Shown here: positions 8,793 through 17,852 of the stretch, in pieces | How the letters are laid out: each line of letters begins with the position of its first letter | Numbering within the stretch: the first letter of the stretch is position 1 | DNA from: a bacterium | GTDB taxonomy: Bacteria > Patescibacteriota > Minisyncoccia > Moranbacterales > UBA2206 | NCBI GenBank assembly: GCA_030654225.1 | Contig: JAURXY010000007.1 | Location: 1-32,217 of the forward strand | DNA length: 32,217 nt | Direction of reading: 5' to 3' | Notes under the pieces: generated by a model | Told to the model about the DNA's origin: nothing | What the model saw: only the letters and a program-made list of their open reading frames with translations | Database searches by the model: none | Translations under genes and position numbers: made by a program

Positions 8793-8888
8793 CTTTACTA
8801 ATTACTAATCAAGTATTAATATACTAATTTACTAAAAACATCTGTTTCTCTTATTGGTATATTCGTAAAAAATTAGTAATTAGTAAAG
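8793..8888. repeat. Intergenic inverted repeat with perfect 17-bp arms
   Basis: ctttactaattactaat (8793-8809) / attagtaattagtaaag (8872-8888). Confidence 0.85.
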
Positions 8889-8922
8889 AAAAAAAACTAA
8901 ATTAATTAACTAAGACAAAACT

Positions 8923-10092
8923 ATGAAGATCGGAATTGACGCGCGCACAATTTTGAATCCTGAGAAAGGCGAGGCAATTGGAGTGGGGCACTATACCTAT
9001 CAACTCATTCGACATCTTCTGGAGATCGACAAGGTGAATGAATACGTTTTGTTTTTTGATTTTCGCGTGCGAGAAAAGGATGTGAAAAAATTTGCGCAGG
9101 CGAATGTGAAGATAAAATTCTATCCATTTTCGGATTATAAAAAATATCTTCCTGGTGCGTATAATGAAATTCTTGGAACTGCTACATTGATGAGAGAAAA
9201 TTTGGACGTAGTTCATTCAACATCGCCAATGAGTCGAATCCCGGTTGGGTATCGCGGAAAAACTATTGTTACGGCTCATGATTTGGCAGTCTACAAAGTA
9301 CCGGATGTTTTTCCGAAACTGAAAAGCACCAAAGCGCGAGCCACAATGAGTCTTATGGTGAGCAAAGCCGACAAAATAATTGCCGTCTCTGAGTCTACCA
9401 AAAAAGATATTGAAAATATTTTCAAATATCCAGCCGAAAAAATCAAAGTGATCAATGTTGGTTTTGACAAACGGCTTTTTGAAGAATCAAAACTAACTCG
9501 TGAAAAAGTTTTGGAAAAATATGGAATTCCAACTGACAAAATATATATTTTGTTTTTGGGAACAATTGAGCCGATCAAAAATATCACAAGACTTTTGGAA
9601 GCCTTCAAAATTTTCAAAGAAAAATGTCAAAAAATCAAAGGCAAATGCGATCACAAACTTATCCTAGCTGGAAAGAATGGCTGGTTGGCGCAGGAATACA
9701 AGCAGATAGTAAAGGATCTGGATCTTTCCAAAGATGTGATTTTTACCGGTTATGTAGTTGGCGATGAACTCGTTCCACTTTTCAAAAATGCTGATTTCTT
9801 TGTGATGCCATCGCTCTATGAAGGTTTTGGTATGACAGTGCTGGAAGCTTTTGCCACGGGGACGCCAGCGATTGTCTCAAATGTTTCTTCTATTCCGGAA
9901 GTGGCCGGAGACGGCGCATATCAGATTGACCCAATTGACACACAAAGTTTGGCCGAAGCGATGACAAAATTTGCCACAGACGAAAATCTCAAAAATGATT
10001 TTCGTGAAAAAGGAAAAAAACAAGTCGAGAAATTCAACTGGGAAAAATGTGCAAGAGAGACTCTGGAAGTATACAAAAGTTTTGAAAAATAA
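8923..10092 (+). CDS. GT4-family (GT-B) glycosyltransferase
   Basis: MKIGIDARTILNPEKGEAIGVGHYTYQLIRHL; ADFFVMPSLYEGFGMTVLEAFATGTPAIVSNVSSIPEVAGDGAYQIDP. Confidence 0.92.
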   Translation: MKIGIDARTILNPEKGEAIGVGHYTYQLIRHLLEIDKVNEYVLFFDFRVREKDVKKFAQANVKIKFYPFSDYKKYLPGAYNEILGTATLMRENLDVVHSTSPMSRIPVGYRGKTIVTAHDLAVYKVPDVFPKLKSTKARATMSLMVSKADKIIAVSESTKKDIENIFKYPAEKIKVINVGFDKRLFEESKLTREKVLEKYGIPTDKIYILFLGTIEPIKNITRLLEAFKIFKEKCQKIKGKCDHKLILAGKNGWLAQEYKQIVKDLDLSKDVIFTGYVVGDELVPLFKNADFFVMPSLYEGFGMTVLEAFATGTPAIVSNVSSIPEVAGDGAYQIDPIDTQSLAEAMTKFATDENLKNDFREKGKKQVEKFNWEKCARETLEVYKSFEK

Positions 10093-10153
10093 TAATACTA
10101 CAAGAGTACAAGAATTTACAAATTTTTGTACAATTTTGTAATTATGTAGAGCT

Positions 10154-13087
10154 ATGGCATTCAAAAAAGTTGAGGTGAAGCAATCGTTTCCCAAGATGGA
10201 AGAAGAAATTTTGAAATTTTGGGAAGAGAATAAAATTTTTCAAAAATCTCTTGAAAATAGAGTGGACTGTCCGCTGTATACTTTTTATGATGGACCGCCT
10301 TTTGCAACTGGAACTCCACATTACGGTCATTTGGTCGGTAGTGCAATGAAAGATATCGTTCCACGCTTTTGGACAATGAAAGGTCGCTATGTTCCAAGAA
10401 AGTGGGGTTGGGATTGTCATGGATTGCCAATTGAAAATATCGTCGAAAAAGAATTGGGCTCAAAAGCAAAAAAAGATATTGAAGAAATGGGTGTGGATAA
10501 ATTCAATGATCTTTGTCGATCAAAAGTTCTTACTTATGTTTCGGAATGGGAAAAAACAGTGAAACGCTTTGGGCGTTGGGCGGATATGAAAAATGCATAC
10601 AAAACGATGGATTTATCCTATATGGAATCCGTCTGGTGGGTTTTCAAGGAACTTTATGACAAAGGATTGATTTATGAAGGTTATCGCTCAATGCATATTT
10701 GTCCACGCTGTGAAACAACTCTTTCTCAATCAGAAGTCGCAGAGGGATATAAGGATGTGAAAGATTTATCAGTAATTGCTAGCTTTGAATTAATCGACGA
10801 GCCAAATACTTTTGTTTTGGCTTGGACAACAACGCCATGGACATTGATTGGCAATGTAGCTTTGGCGGTTGGCGAAAATATTAAATATGTTTTAGTAAAA
10901 TATGAAAATAATTTTTATATTCTTGCTAAAGAAAGAATCCAAGATGTTTTTAAAAATAAAGAATATGAAATAACAAATGAGATAGATGGAAAGAATTTAA
11001 TTGGAAAATCATACAAGCCTCTTTTTGATTATTATTCTTCTCAAGAAAAACTAGAAAATCAAGAAAATGGATGGAAAATTTATGCTGGTGATTTTGTGAC
11101 AACAGAAGACGGAACTGGAATTGTGCATATCGCACCAGCTTTTGGAGAAGACGATATGAATCTTGGCAAGAAAGAAAAGTTGCCGTTTGTTCAGCATGTT
11201 GGAATGGATGGAATAATAAAATCAGAAGCAATTGATTTTGCTGGGCTTCATGTGAAGCCTGAGGGTGACCTGCAAAAAACTGATGTAGAAATTATAAAAT
11301 ATTTAGCAAAAAATAATTTGCTTTTTAGTAAGGAAAAATATGAACATAGTTATCCGCATTGCTGGCGATGTGAAACGCCACTCATCAATTATGCAACTTC
11401 TTCATGGTTTGTGAGCGTGGAAAAAATTAAAGAAAAAATGTTGGAAACTGCCAAAGAAATAAATTGGTCGCCTGCTCACATCAAAAATGGTCGTTTTGGA
11501 AATTGGCTGGAATCTGCGAGGGATTGGTCAATTTCTCGCCAAAGATTTTGGGCCTCCGTGATGCCAATATGGAAATGTGAATGTGGAGAATTGAAAGTTT
11601 TTGGATCAGTAAAAGAATTAGAAGATTTATCTGGAGAAAAAATAACTGATATCCATAAGCACATTGTTGACAAAATTAATTTTAAATGTGAAAAGTGCGG
11701 AGAGGAGATGAAAAGAATTCCGGATGTGCTCGACACTTGGTTTGACTCAGGTTCGATGCCATATGCTCAAATTCACTATCCATTTGAAAATAAGGATAAA
11801 TTTGAGAAAGGTTTTCCAGCCGAATTTATTGCTGAGGGAATTGATCAGACTCGTTGCTGGTTCTATTATCTGCATGTTATTTCTAATGGAATAAAAGATA
11901 GTCTAGCTTTCAAAAATGTGGTGGTCAATGGAATAGTTTTAGCTGAAGATGGAAAAAAAATGGCCAAGCGACTTCAAAATTATCCGGACCCGAATTATGT
12001 TTTGGAAAAATATGGTGCGGACGCTCTTCGATTTTATCTGACGTCTTCTAGCGTAATGCAAGCGGAGAATTTGAACTTCAAAGAAGCAGATTTGTCCGAT
12101 CTTGTTCGGGGAATGTTTCGTATGCTTTGGAATTCGTATTCTTTTTTTGTGCTGTATGCTAATATTGATGGCTTTGTTCCTACTGGTAGAGACGCGATTA
12201 ATCGCGTCTCTACAGGAGGCAACCTTCTTGATCGCTGGATAATTTCAGAACTCAATATGCTTATGCAAGATGTTAATGAAAACATGGAAAGGTATGAGCT
12301 CACTCGCGCCGCTAGATGTTTTCCAAAATTCATCGACAATCTTTCCAACTGGTACATTCGCCGAAGTCGAAAGCGATTTTGGAAGAGTGAAAATGACGGG
12401 GATAAAAATGAGGCTTATGCCACATTGCATTATGTGCTAGTCACGCTTTCAAAATTGATGGCGCCGTTTACGCCGTTTATTGCGGAAGAGATTTATCGAA
12501 ATTTATCCGGTGCTGTAGAGACGCAAAATTTTGCGTCTGTACACTTAGAATATTTCCCAATTGCTGATGAAAAATTGATAGATGAGAAATTAAATAAAGA
12601 AATGGCGAAAGCTAGGTATATCGTTAGCAAGGGATTGCAATTGCGAGCATTAGCAGGGATAAAAGTTAGACAACCGCTAAATGAAATCAGATTCGGCGAA
12701 GACATAACAGAAGAATTAAAAGAAATAATTATAGAAGAGTTGAATGTAAAAATGTTTGTTTATAAAAAAGAATTAAATAGTTTAGGAAATGACGGTGACA
12801 TAGAATTGGATACTAACATAACAAAAGAACTCAAACTCGAAGGCCAAGCGCGAGAAGTGATTCGTTTTGTGCAAGAAATGCGAAAAACGGCTGGCTATGA
12901 AGTTGACAATCGAATCGAAATATTTTATAGTGGTGAATCAATAGTTCTTGAAAAATTTAATATATTAATCGCCAAAGAAACTTTGGCGAATGGCATAATG
13001 TCTTCTGATGATCTTTCCGGAGCTGATCTCAAAAAAACTTTTGAGATAGATGGAGAGAAATTGGAAGTTGGAATTAGAAAAGCATAA
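10154..13087 (+). CDS. ileS: Isoleucyl-tRNA synthetase
   Basis: DGPPFATGTPHYGHLVGSAMKDIVPRFWTMKGRYVPRKWGWDCHGLPIE; AEDGKKMAKRLQNYPDPNYVLEKYGADALRFYL. Confidence 0.95.
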   Translation: MAFKKVEVKQSFPKMEEEILKFWEENKIFQKSLENRVDCPLYTFYDGPPFATGTPHYGHLVGSAMKDIVPRFWTMKGRYVPRKWGWDCHGLPIENIVEKELGSKAKKDIEEMGVDKFNDLCRSKVLTYVSEWEKTVKRFGRWADMKNAYKTMDLSYMESVWWVFKELYDKGLIYEGYRSMHICPRCETTLSQSEVAEGYKDVKDLSVIASFELIDEPNTFVLAWTTTPWTLIGNVALAVGENIKYVLVKYENNFYILAKERIQDVFKNKEYEITNEIDGKNLIGKSYKPLFDYYSSQEKLENQENGWKIYAGDFVTTEDGTGIVHIAPAFGEDDMNLGKKEKLPFVQHVGMDGIIKSEAIDFAGLHVKPEGDLQKTDVEIIKYLAKNNLLFSKEKYEHSYPHCWRCETPLINYATSSWFVSVEKIKEKMLETAKEINWSPAHIKNGRFGNWLESARDWSISRQRFWASVMPIWKCECGELKVFGSVKELEDLSGEKITDIHKHIVDKINFKCEKCGEEMKRIPDVLDTWFDSGSMPYAQIHYPFENKDKFEKGFPAEFIAEGIDQTRCWFYYLHVISNGIKDSLAFKNVVVNGIVLAEDGKKMAKRLQNYPDPNYVLEKYGADALRFYLTSSSVMQAENLNFKEADLSDLVRGMFRMLWNSYSFFVLYANIDGFVPTGRDAINRVSTGGNLLDRWIISELNMLMQDVNENMERYELTRAARCFPKFIDNLSNWYIRRSRKRFWKSENDGDKNEAYATLHYVLVTLSKLMAPFTPFIAEEIYRNLSGAVETQNFASVHLEYFPIADEKLIDEKLNKEMAKARYIVSKGLQLRALAGIKVRQPLNEIRFGEDITEELKEIIIEELNVKMFVYKKELNSLGNDGDIELDTNITKELKLEGQAREVIRFVQEMRKTAGYEVDNRIEIFYSGESIVLEKFNILIAKETLANGIMSSDDLSGADLKKTFEIDGEKLEVGIRKA
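12186..12213. repeat. 28-bp palindrome in ileS, copy 1
   Basis: GTAGAGACGCGATTAATCGCGTCTCTAC, perfect palindrome; translated GRDAINRVST. Confidence 0.95.
12515..12542. repeat. 28-bp palindrome in ileS, copy 2
   Basis: GTAGAGACGCAAAATTTTGCGTCTGTAC; translated VETQNFASV. Confidence 0.93.
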
Positions 13088-13111
13088 CCCTATAAAATAA
13101 GGAGAAGAAGA

Positions 13112-13321
13112 TTGATAATATTTAGACAAATAATCTCTGGGCTTATTATCAAAAGTAATGCTCGGAATAGTTCGCGAGCGGATGTTTTTGAAAAACCGCT
13201 TTCGGAAGCGGAACTTAAACAGCCAAGTGCTTGGAGGGATGGTGCACAGCCTCCTGAAGAGTATATTCCCGATTCATTGACAGTGATTGGGAACTGGCAA
13301 TCAGAGAAACTTTTTCGCTAA
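13112..13321 (+). CDS. Hypothetical protein (TTG start)
   Basis: 69-aa ORF with upstream aaggagaag SD-like sequence; no recognisable domain. Confidence 0.4.
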   Translation: MIIFRQIISGLIIKSNARNSSRADVFEKPLSEAELKQPSAWRDGAQPPEEYIPDSLTVIGNWQSEKLFR

Positions 13322-13357
13322 CCATTTTTTAAAAACTTTTAAGAATGGGGAGGGAGT

Positions 13358-13456
13358 ATGTTTTATGTAGACCTGAATTTTTATGGAATGATTTTTTCAG
13401 GAGTAGCCCTTTTGGTTCTTGTAATTTATTTGGCTTGGGAGAAGGGGCGTGAATAA
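13358..13456 (+). CDS. 32-aa single-TM microprotein
   Basis: MFYVDLNFYGMIFSGVALLVLVIYLAWEKGRE*, upstream ggggaggg SD-like sequence; below the track's length cutoff. Confidence 0.6.
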   Translation: MFYVDLNFYGMIFSGVALLVLVIYLAWEKGRE

Positions 13457-13472
13457 TTTTTTCAATTTTTAT

Positions 13473-13518
13473 CGGCGGTTTCGCGAATCTTTCGCAAAAC
13501 CGCCGCTGTTTTTTTCGC
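13473..13518 (+). terminator. Intrinsic terminator
   Basis: cggcggtttcgcgaatctttcgcaaaaccgccgctgttttttt. Confidence 0.85.
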
Positions 13519-13523
13519 TTCGC

Positions 13524-13552
13524 TTGCCAAAAGGGCAAAAGTCTGCTATAAT
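13524..13552 (+). promoter_or_regulatory. Sigma70-like promoter
   Basis: TTGCCA-17 nt-TATAAT. Confidence 0.75.
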
Positions 13553-13558
13553 GGTTAT

Positions 13559-13634
13559 ACAAGTGGCTTCCGCCAGCTGGCGGATTAGCCATAAAAGTGT
13601 TGAAAGCCGGGTGAAAAGCCCGGATTTTATTTAT
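13559..13634 (+). ncRNA. Candidate small RNA or leader (promoter-hairpin-terminator)
   Basis: tggcttccgccagctggcggattagcca hairpin then ccgggtgaaaagcccggattttattt terminator-like hairpin, directly downstream of a promoter. Confidence 0.45.
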
Positions 13635-13700
13635 TTACGAAAATACGAATCTAACTAAAGTACGAATTCGTAATTTCGCTTAATTCGTACTTTCGTAAAT
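13633..13700. repeat. Inverted repeat upstream of CAP-domain gene
   Basis: atttacgaaaatacgaat / attcgtactttcgtaaat, 17 of 18 paired; inner aaagtacgaatt/aattcgtacttt. Confidence 0.8.
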
Positions 13701-13706
13701 ACTATT

Positions 13707-14510
13707 ATGATTAAAAGATTAAAAATCAAATTAATAGAAGAATGTTTTGTGGAAGTGGTCGCGATTGCGATTATATTTTTCATTTTTGCCGTGCCGATAA
13801 TGGCGAGCGAGATAAATCCTGAGAAAGTTATTCAATTGGTTAATATTGCTAGAGAAAAAGAAGGCTTGGTGCCACTTAGTCAAAGTGAAGCACTTTCCAA
13901 AGTTGCCAATGACAAGCTCAATGACATGATCAATAATAGTTATTTTGCCCATACTTCGCCTAGCGGAAAAACTCCATGGCATTGGTTTGAGAATGAAAAT
14001 TATGAATACCAATTTGCCGGCGAAAATTTAGCCATCAATTATACTTCCGCTGAAGAGCAACAAGTAGCGTGGATGAAAAGTCCAACGCATCGAAAAAATA
14101 TTTTGAATGTTGATTACAAAGAAATTGGTGTGGCGTTTGGTGCCGGAGAAATTGATGGAAGGATGTCTTTGCTTGTAGTTCAGGAATTTGGCAGTAGAGC
14201 TGGAGTAGCGGGAGCATCAAAGAATGGAGAAAATTTCATAATGCAAAAAAGTTCTGATCTGCTCGAGAGGGGAGCAGGAATTCTGCCACAAGTTTTAGCG
14301 GTAAAAAATGAAGTGCCAGCCAAAGTTATGCCAAAAAACGAAAAAATAGATTCGTCAAAAGTTTGGCCAAATTTTTCCAATGTTTTGTCTATAGTTTCTG
14401 CGTTGTTGTTTTTTGGATCGATTGTGCTTTTGCCAATTTCTTTTTTGGCGGTAGCTTGTGACAAGTTATATATAGCCTATGAAATGAAAAAGCACGCTCA
14501 GCAAGTTTAG
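13707..14510 (+). CDS. CAP (SCP/PR1-like) domain membrane protein
   Basis: VNIAREKEGLVPLSQSEALSKVANDKLNDMINNSYFAHTSPSGKTPWHWFENENYEYQFAGENLAINYTSAEEQQVAWMKSPTHRKNILN; TM at both ends. Confidence 0.92.
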   Translation: MIKRLKIKLIEECFVEVVAIAIIFFIFAVPIMASEINPEKVIQLVNIAREKEGLVPLSQSEALSKVANDKLNDMINNSYFAHTSPSGKTPWHWFENENYEYQFAGENLAINYTSAEEQQVAWMKSPTHRKNILNVDYKEIGVAFGAGEIDGRMSLLVVQEFGSRAGVAGASKNGENFIMQKSSDLLERGAGILPQVLAVKNEVPAKVMPKNEKIDSSKVWPNFSNVLSIVSALLFFGSIVLLPISFLAVACDKLYIAYEMKKHAQQV

Positions 14511-14643
14511 AAAAAATAGAATTTTAATATAGAAATAAAAATTTAATATAGAAAGTAATAGGCCGAAAAAGCCTACAAAAAGAAAGGCTAGATTCCTTGC
14601 CTTGTCCCGATAGATCGGGAAACAAAAACAAAAACAAAAAATT

Positions 14644-14665
14644 CCACCGCTCAGGTGGTTTTTTT
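14644..14665 (+). terminator. Intrinsic terminator after CAP gene
   Basis: CCACCgctcaGGTGGttttttt. Confidence 0.88.
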
Positions 14666-14817
14666 GATTCTAATAAAATTATAAAATCATAAACTTGGTT
14701 TTTGTCAATATGGACAAAACACTGGACAAATTTTGATATCTATATTAGATTAGATTTGATAAAGTGTTTTAAGTACGGGTGAAATGAACACAATCAGTAG
14801 AGAGAATTTTAGCTGTG

Positions 14818-14876
14818 GAAAAACAACTAAAGCTTGTTGCCTTTTTAGAGGCAGTCAGTTTTAGTTGTTTTTTTGT
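14818..14876 (+). promoter_or_regulatory. Terminator-like hairpin in leader of surface-protein gene (possible attenuator)
   Basis: AAACAACTAAA...TTTAGTTGTTTtttt with inner TTGCC/GGCAG, ~30 nt before ATG 14907. Confidence 0.55.
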
Positions 14877-14906
14877 TTTAATAAGTAAATTATTTAAATT
14901 AAATTT

Positions 14907-17345
14907 ATGAAAAGTATAAAAAAAATTCTCTATTCTTTTATGGTGATGATGATGGTTTTGCAACCGGTGAGCATGCCAGGAGTTTTGCGAGCTGTTGCGG
15001 CAGATGAAGCAATTGCGGAGGCTGTTTCGGCTTCAGCTTCGGAAGAAGTTGAAGAAGAAACAGAAGAAGAAACAGAAGAGTCAACCCCAGCATCAGAAGA
15101 AGAGCCAGCAGCGGAAGTTGTTGATGTGGTTGCCAAAGAACCGGCTCCAGTAGCGGTAGTAGAAGAAGCTATTGTTTCGCCAGTAGAAACAAATAATACT
15201 GAAACAATTGAAATCACAGACGAAGGACAAATTACTCCGGAAGCGGCATATGATGAAAAACTGGTTGTTATTGAACCAGAAAATACTCCAATTGAAAAAC
15301 CAATTGAAGTTCAAATCCCACTACCCGAAGAAGTGGGAGATCTTAATACTATCGTAGTTGATAACATCAAAGCTAGTTCCCTAAATTTAGATGAAATAGA
15401 TCCGGAAAATATTGAAAAAACGGCTAATTTAGCAACCGACAAAGCTGATTATGCACCAACAGACGCAGCTATTATTACAGGCACAGGATTTATTCCTAAT
15501 CAAGCCTATGTTTTAATAATATCTTCTAAAGATACTCCGCCAGTTACAAAAAATGTTACCGTAACAACCGCTGAAAATGGACAGTTTGTGTATGCTTATC
15601 AGTTGGATGGCAAATATCGTCCTGATTATAAAGTGGAGGCAAAGAATGATTCCGGAGAGGTGATTGCGGAAGTGGCGTTTACGGATAGCCCTGTCGTTTC
15701 ATCACTAGTTATTAATGAAATTGATTATGATCAACCTAGCACTGACACTGCTGAATTTATTGAGATAAAAAATACCAGCGGAGGATCAATAAATCTTGAT
15801 AACTACGAGTTGCGTTTTATTAATGGAGCAGCCTCTAGCGTTCCATATAAAAATATTGACTTGCCAAATGTTGATTTGAGTGCCGGTGATTATTATGTAG
15901 TTTGTTCAAATACTGCCAATGTTTCTAATTGTGACTTAGATATTACTCCTAATACAGATTTGATTCAAAATGGAGGAGGCGACCCTGACGCAGTTGCTCT
16001 ATATAATAGTAGTGTTCTTATTGATACTGTGAGTTATGAAGGAAGTGTGTTTGGATACACTGAAGGGACTGGGGCGCAAGAAGATTTATCTGGGGTTGCT
16101 TCAAAGGGACTATCTCGTTATCCTGATGGTCAGGACAGCTATAATAATAATGCCGACTTTTCTTATATTTGCATCTCCCCAGGAATTGCCAATGCAAATT
16201 ATTTTGACTGTGCCAATCCGGATGCTATTTCGCCGGTTCTCTCTGGAACACCTTCTCCATCTGGAATATTGAATCATAATAATGCAAATCTAAACATTAG
16301 TTTTACTGATAATTTGGGATTTAATACTATAAATCCTCTTGCTAACATCAAATCCTATAAAATCGATGGAAGTTCTCAATCAACATCAAATGGTTGCGTC
16401 ACCATAAGTGCGGATGGTTTAACTCTTACCTATGCTTGCACTGTCGGGGCGTTGGCTGATGGGGTTCATACATTGGATTTTCAAGTGCAAGACTTGTCTA
16501 GAAATGAATCTTCGAATGCGAGTTGGACATTTACAGTCGACACAACGATCCCGATAATTTCGCTTGTTGGAGAAAATCCGCAAACGATAGAAGAAGGTAC
16601 GCCGTATATAGATTCGGGAGCAACGGCGACTGACGATGTTGATGGCGACATTACGGATGAGATTGTGGTGAATAATCCAGTGGATGTGAATGTTGTTGGA
16701 GACTACACTGTGACTTATGATGTAGTCGATATGGCTGGAAATCACGCTGTGCAAGTGACGCGAACAGTCAAAGTATTGGCAAAAGCAACGGAAGATTCCG
16801 ATCCAAATGAAGTTAGAAATTTGAAAGCGAAATATAGGAGCGACACGCAGTGCGTCAAATTGTCGTGGGATTTGAACGAGGACAACGCTGATCAGACAAG
16901 AATTTATCGCAGTCAAAAATCTTCTTTTGGTGCTGATTCAGACACGGAAATTGAAAGACAGGATTCGGGCGACAAAACATTCAGGGATTGTGATGTTTCA
17001 AGAGGAGAAAAATATTATTATAAGGTGGTGGTGCTTGGAGAAGATCGAGACAGAAAAAGTGATTCCAAAAAAGTTTCTATTGAAATTCCTTTTTATGGTG
17101 ATGCCCAAAGCGGAGCAATTTTCTCTGGCGGAGAAGGGAGTGGAAACAATAACCAGGGCGATGGAACAAACGATGAAAACCCGGAAGTTTTAGGTGAACA
17201 AAATCAAACAGGCGAGGATAATAATGATGCAGGAAATTCAAACGAAGATTCTGGCGGTTCCAATATTGTTGACAAATGGCCGTGGTTTCTTTTGGGAGTT
17301 ATAATTTTAGGTGGGGGTTGGTATGTTGGTAGAAGAAAAAAATAA
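14907..17345 (+). CDS. Large surface protein: signal/TM, acidic linker, lamin-tail-like domain, DUF5011/HYR-like Ig domain, FN3-like domain, C-terminal TM anchor
   Basis: VSSLVINEIDYDQPSTDTAEFIEIKNTSGGSINLDNYELRF; ISLVGENPQTIEEGTPYIDSGATATDDVDGDITDEIVVNNPVDVNVVGDYTVTYDVVDMAGNHA; WPWFLLGVIILGGGWYVGRRKK. Confidence 0.85.
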   Translation: MKSIKKILYSFMVMMMVLQPVSMPGVLRAVAADEAIAEAVSASASEEVEEETEEETEESTPASEEEPAAEVVDVVAKEPAPVAVVEEAIVSPVETNNTETIEITDEGQITPEAAYDEKLVVIEPENTPIEKPIEVQIPLPEEVGDLNTIVVDNIKASSLNLDEIDPENIEKTANLATDKADYAPTDAAIITGTGFIPNQAYVLIISSKDTPPVTKNVTVTTAENGQFVYAYQLDGKYRPDYKVEAKNDSGEVIAEVAFTDSPVVSSLVINEIDYDQPSTDTAEFIEIKNTSGGSINLDNYELRFINGAASSVPYKNIDLPNVDLSAGDYYVVCSNTANVSNCDLDITPNTDLIQNGGGDPDAVALYNSSVLIDTVSYEGSVFGYTEGTGAQEDLSGVASKGLSRYPDGQDSYNNNADFSYICISPGIANANYFDCANPDAISPVLSGTPSPSGILNHNNANLNISFTDNLGFNTINPLANIKSYKIDGSSQSTSNGCVTISADGLTLTYACTVGALADGVHTLDFQVQDLSRNESSNASWTFTVDTTIPIISLVGENPQTIEEGTPYIDSGATATDDVDGDITDEIVVNNPVDVNVVGDYTVTYDVVDMAGNHAVQVTRTVKVLAKATEDSDPNEVRNLKAKYRSDTQCVKLSWDLNEDNADQTRIYRSQKSSFGADSDTEIERQDSGDKTFRDCDVSRGEKYYYKVVVLGEDRDRKSDSKKVSIEIPFYGDAQSGAIFSGGEGSGNNNQGDGTNDENPEVLGEQNQTGEDNNDAGNSNEDSGGSNIVDKWPWFLLGVIILGGGWYVGRRKK

Positions 17346-17442
17346 ACGCCCCAAAACTTGACTAAAATTTCAAAATATGCTTGAATAGTTAGACCTAAAT
17401 CATTAGGCTTTTAGTTGTTTGACAATTAAATAGGCTCAAAAA

Positions 17443-17492
17443 AGGACTTACGCATTTGGGGATAATTTTTTGTCAGTGGATGCGTGAGTCCT
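17443..17492. repeat. Strong hairpin upstream of receiver-like genes
   Basis: AGGACTtACGCAT...ATGCGTgAGTCCT. Confidence 0.7.
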
Positions 17493-17537
17493 ATTATTAT
17501 ATCCATCTAAACCCTAATATACAATAGAGGAGAGAAG

Positions 17538-17852
17538 ATGAATGTTTTGTTGCTTTGTAGGAAAAATGTTCTGGAAAAAATTGTGAAAATTCACAATTTA
17601 AAAAAGGACACTTTTGTATATTTTTTTGATCGTAAAAATGCTACAGATTGGCTTCTTAAAGAAAAACAAAAGCCAAATTTTATTATTGTGGATGAAAGAA
17701 TGCGCAATAAGACGGCGCTAGTTTTTTTGAGGGAAATAAAAAAAATGAAATTAAATGCAACAATCATGAGGTATATAAAAGAAAAGGGAGAGAAAAATGG
17801 AAAAAATGTCGGGAGTAATTTTAGTGGCATATTTAGACAGTGCCGCAAATGA
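17538..17852 (+). CDS. Degenerate receiver-like small protein
   Basis: MNVLLLCRKN...PNFIIVDERMRNKTALVFLREIKK, CheY-like pattern; ggagagaag SD-like sequence. Confidence 0.45.
   Translation: MNVLLLCRKNVLEKIVKIHNLKKDTFVYFFDRKNATDWLLKEKQKPNFIIVDERMRNKTALVFLREIKKMKLNATIMRYIKEKGEKNGKNVGSNFSGIFRQCRK

Noticed and set aside
11947-11964. IleRS KMAKR in place of KMSKR as a sign of an inactive enzyme
   Set aside because: A Ser-to-Ala variant is tolerated in some synthetases and the remaining motifs are intact; not enough to claim loss of function.
15046-15150. gaagaaga-rich repeat tract in the surface-protein gene, considered as CRISPR or microsatellite
   Set aside because: Acidic Glu/Ser/Thr-rich linker codons; no regular repeat-spacer organisation.
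16419-16916. 165-aa minus-strand ORF within the surface-protein gene
   Set aside because: Shadow of the coding strand; no domain signature or RBS support.
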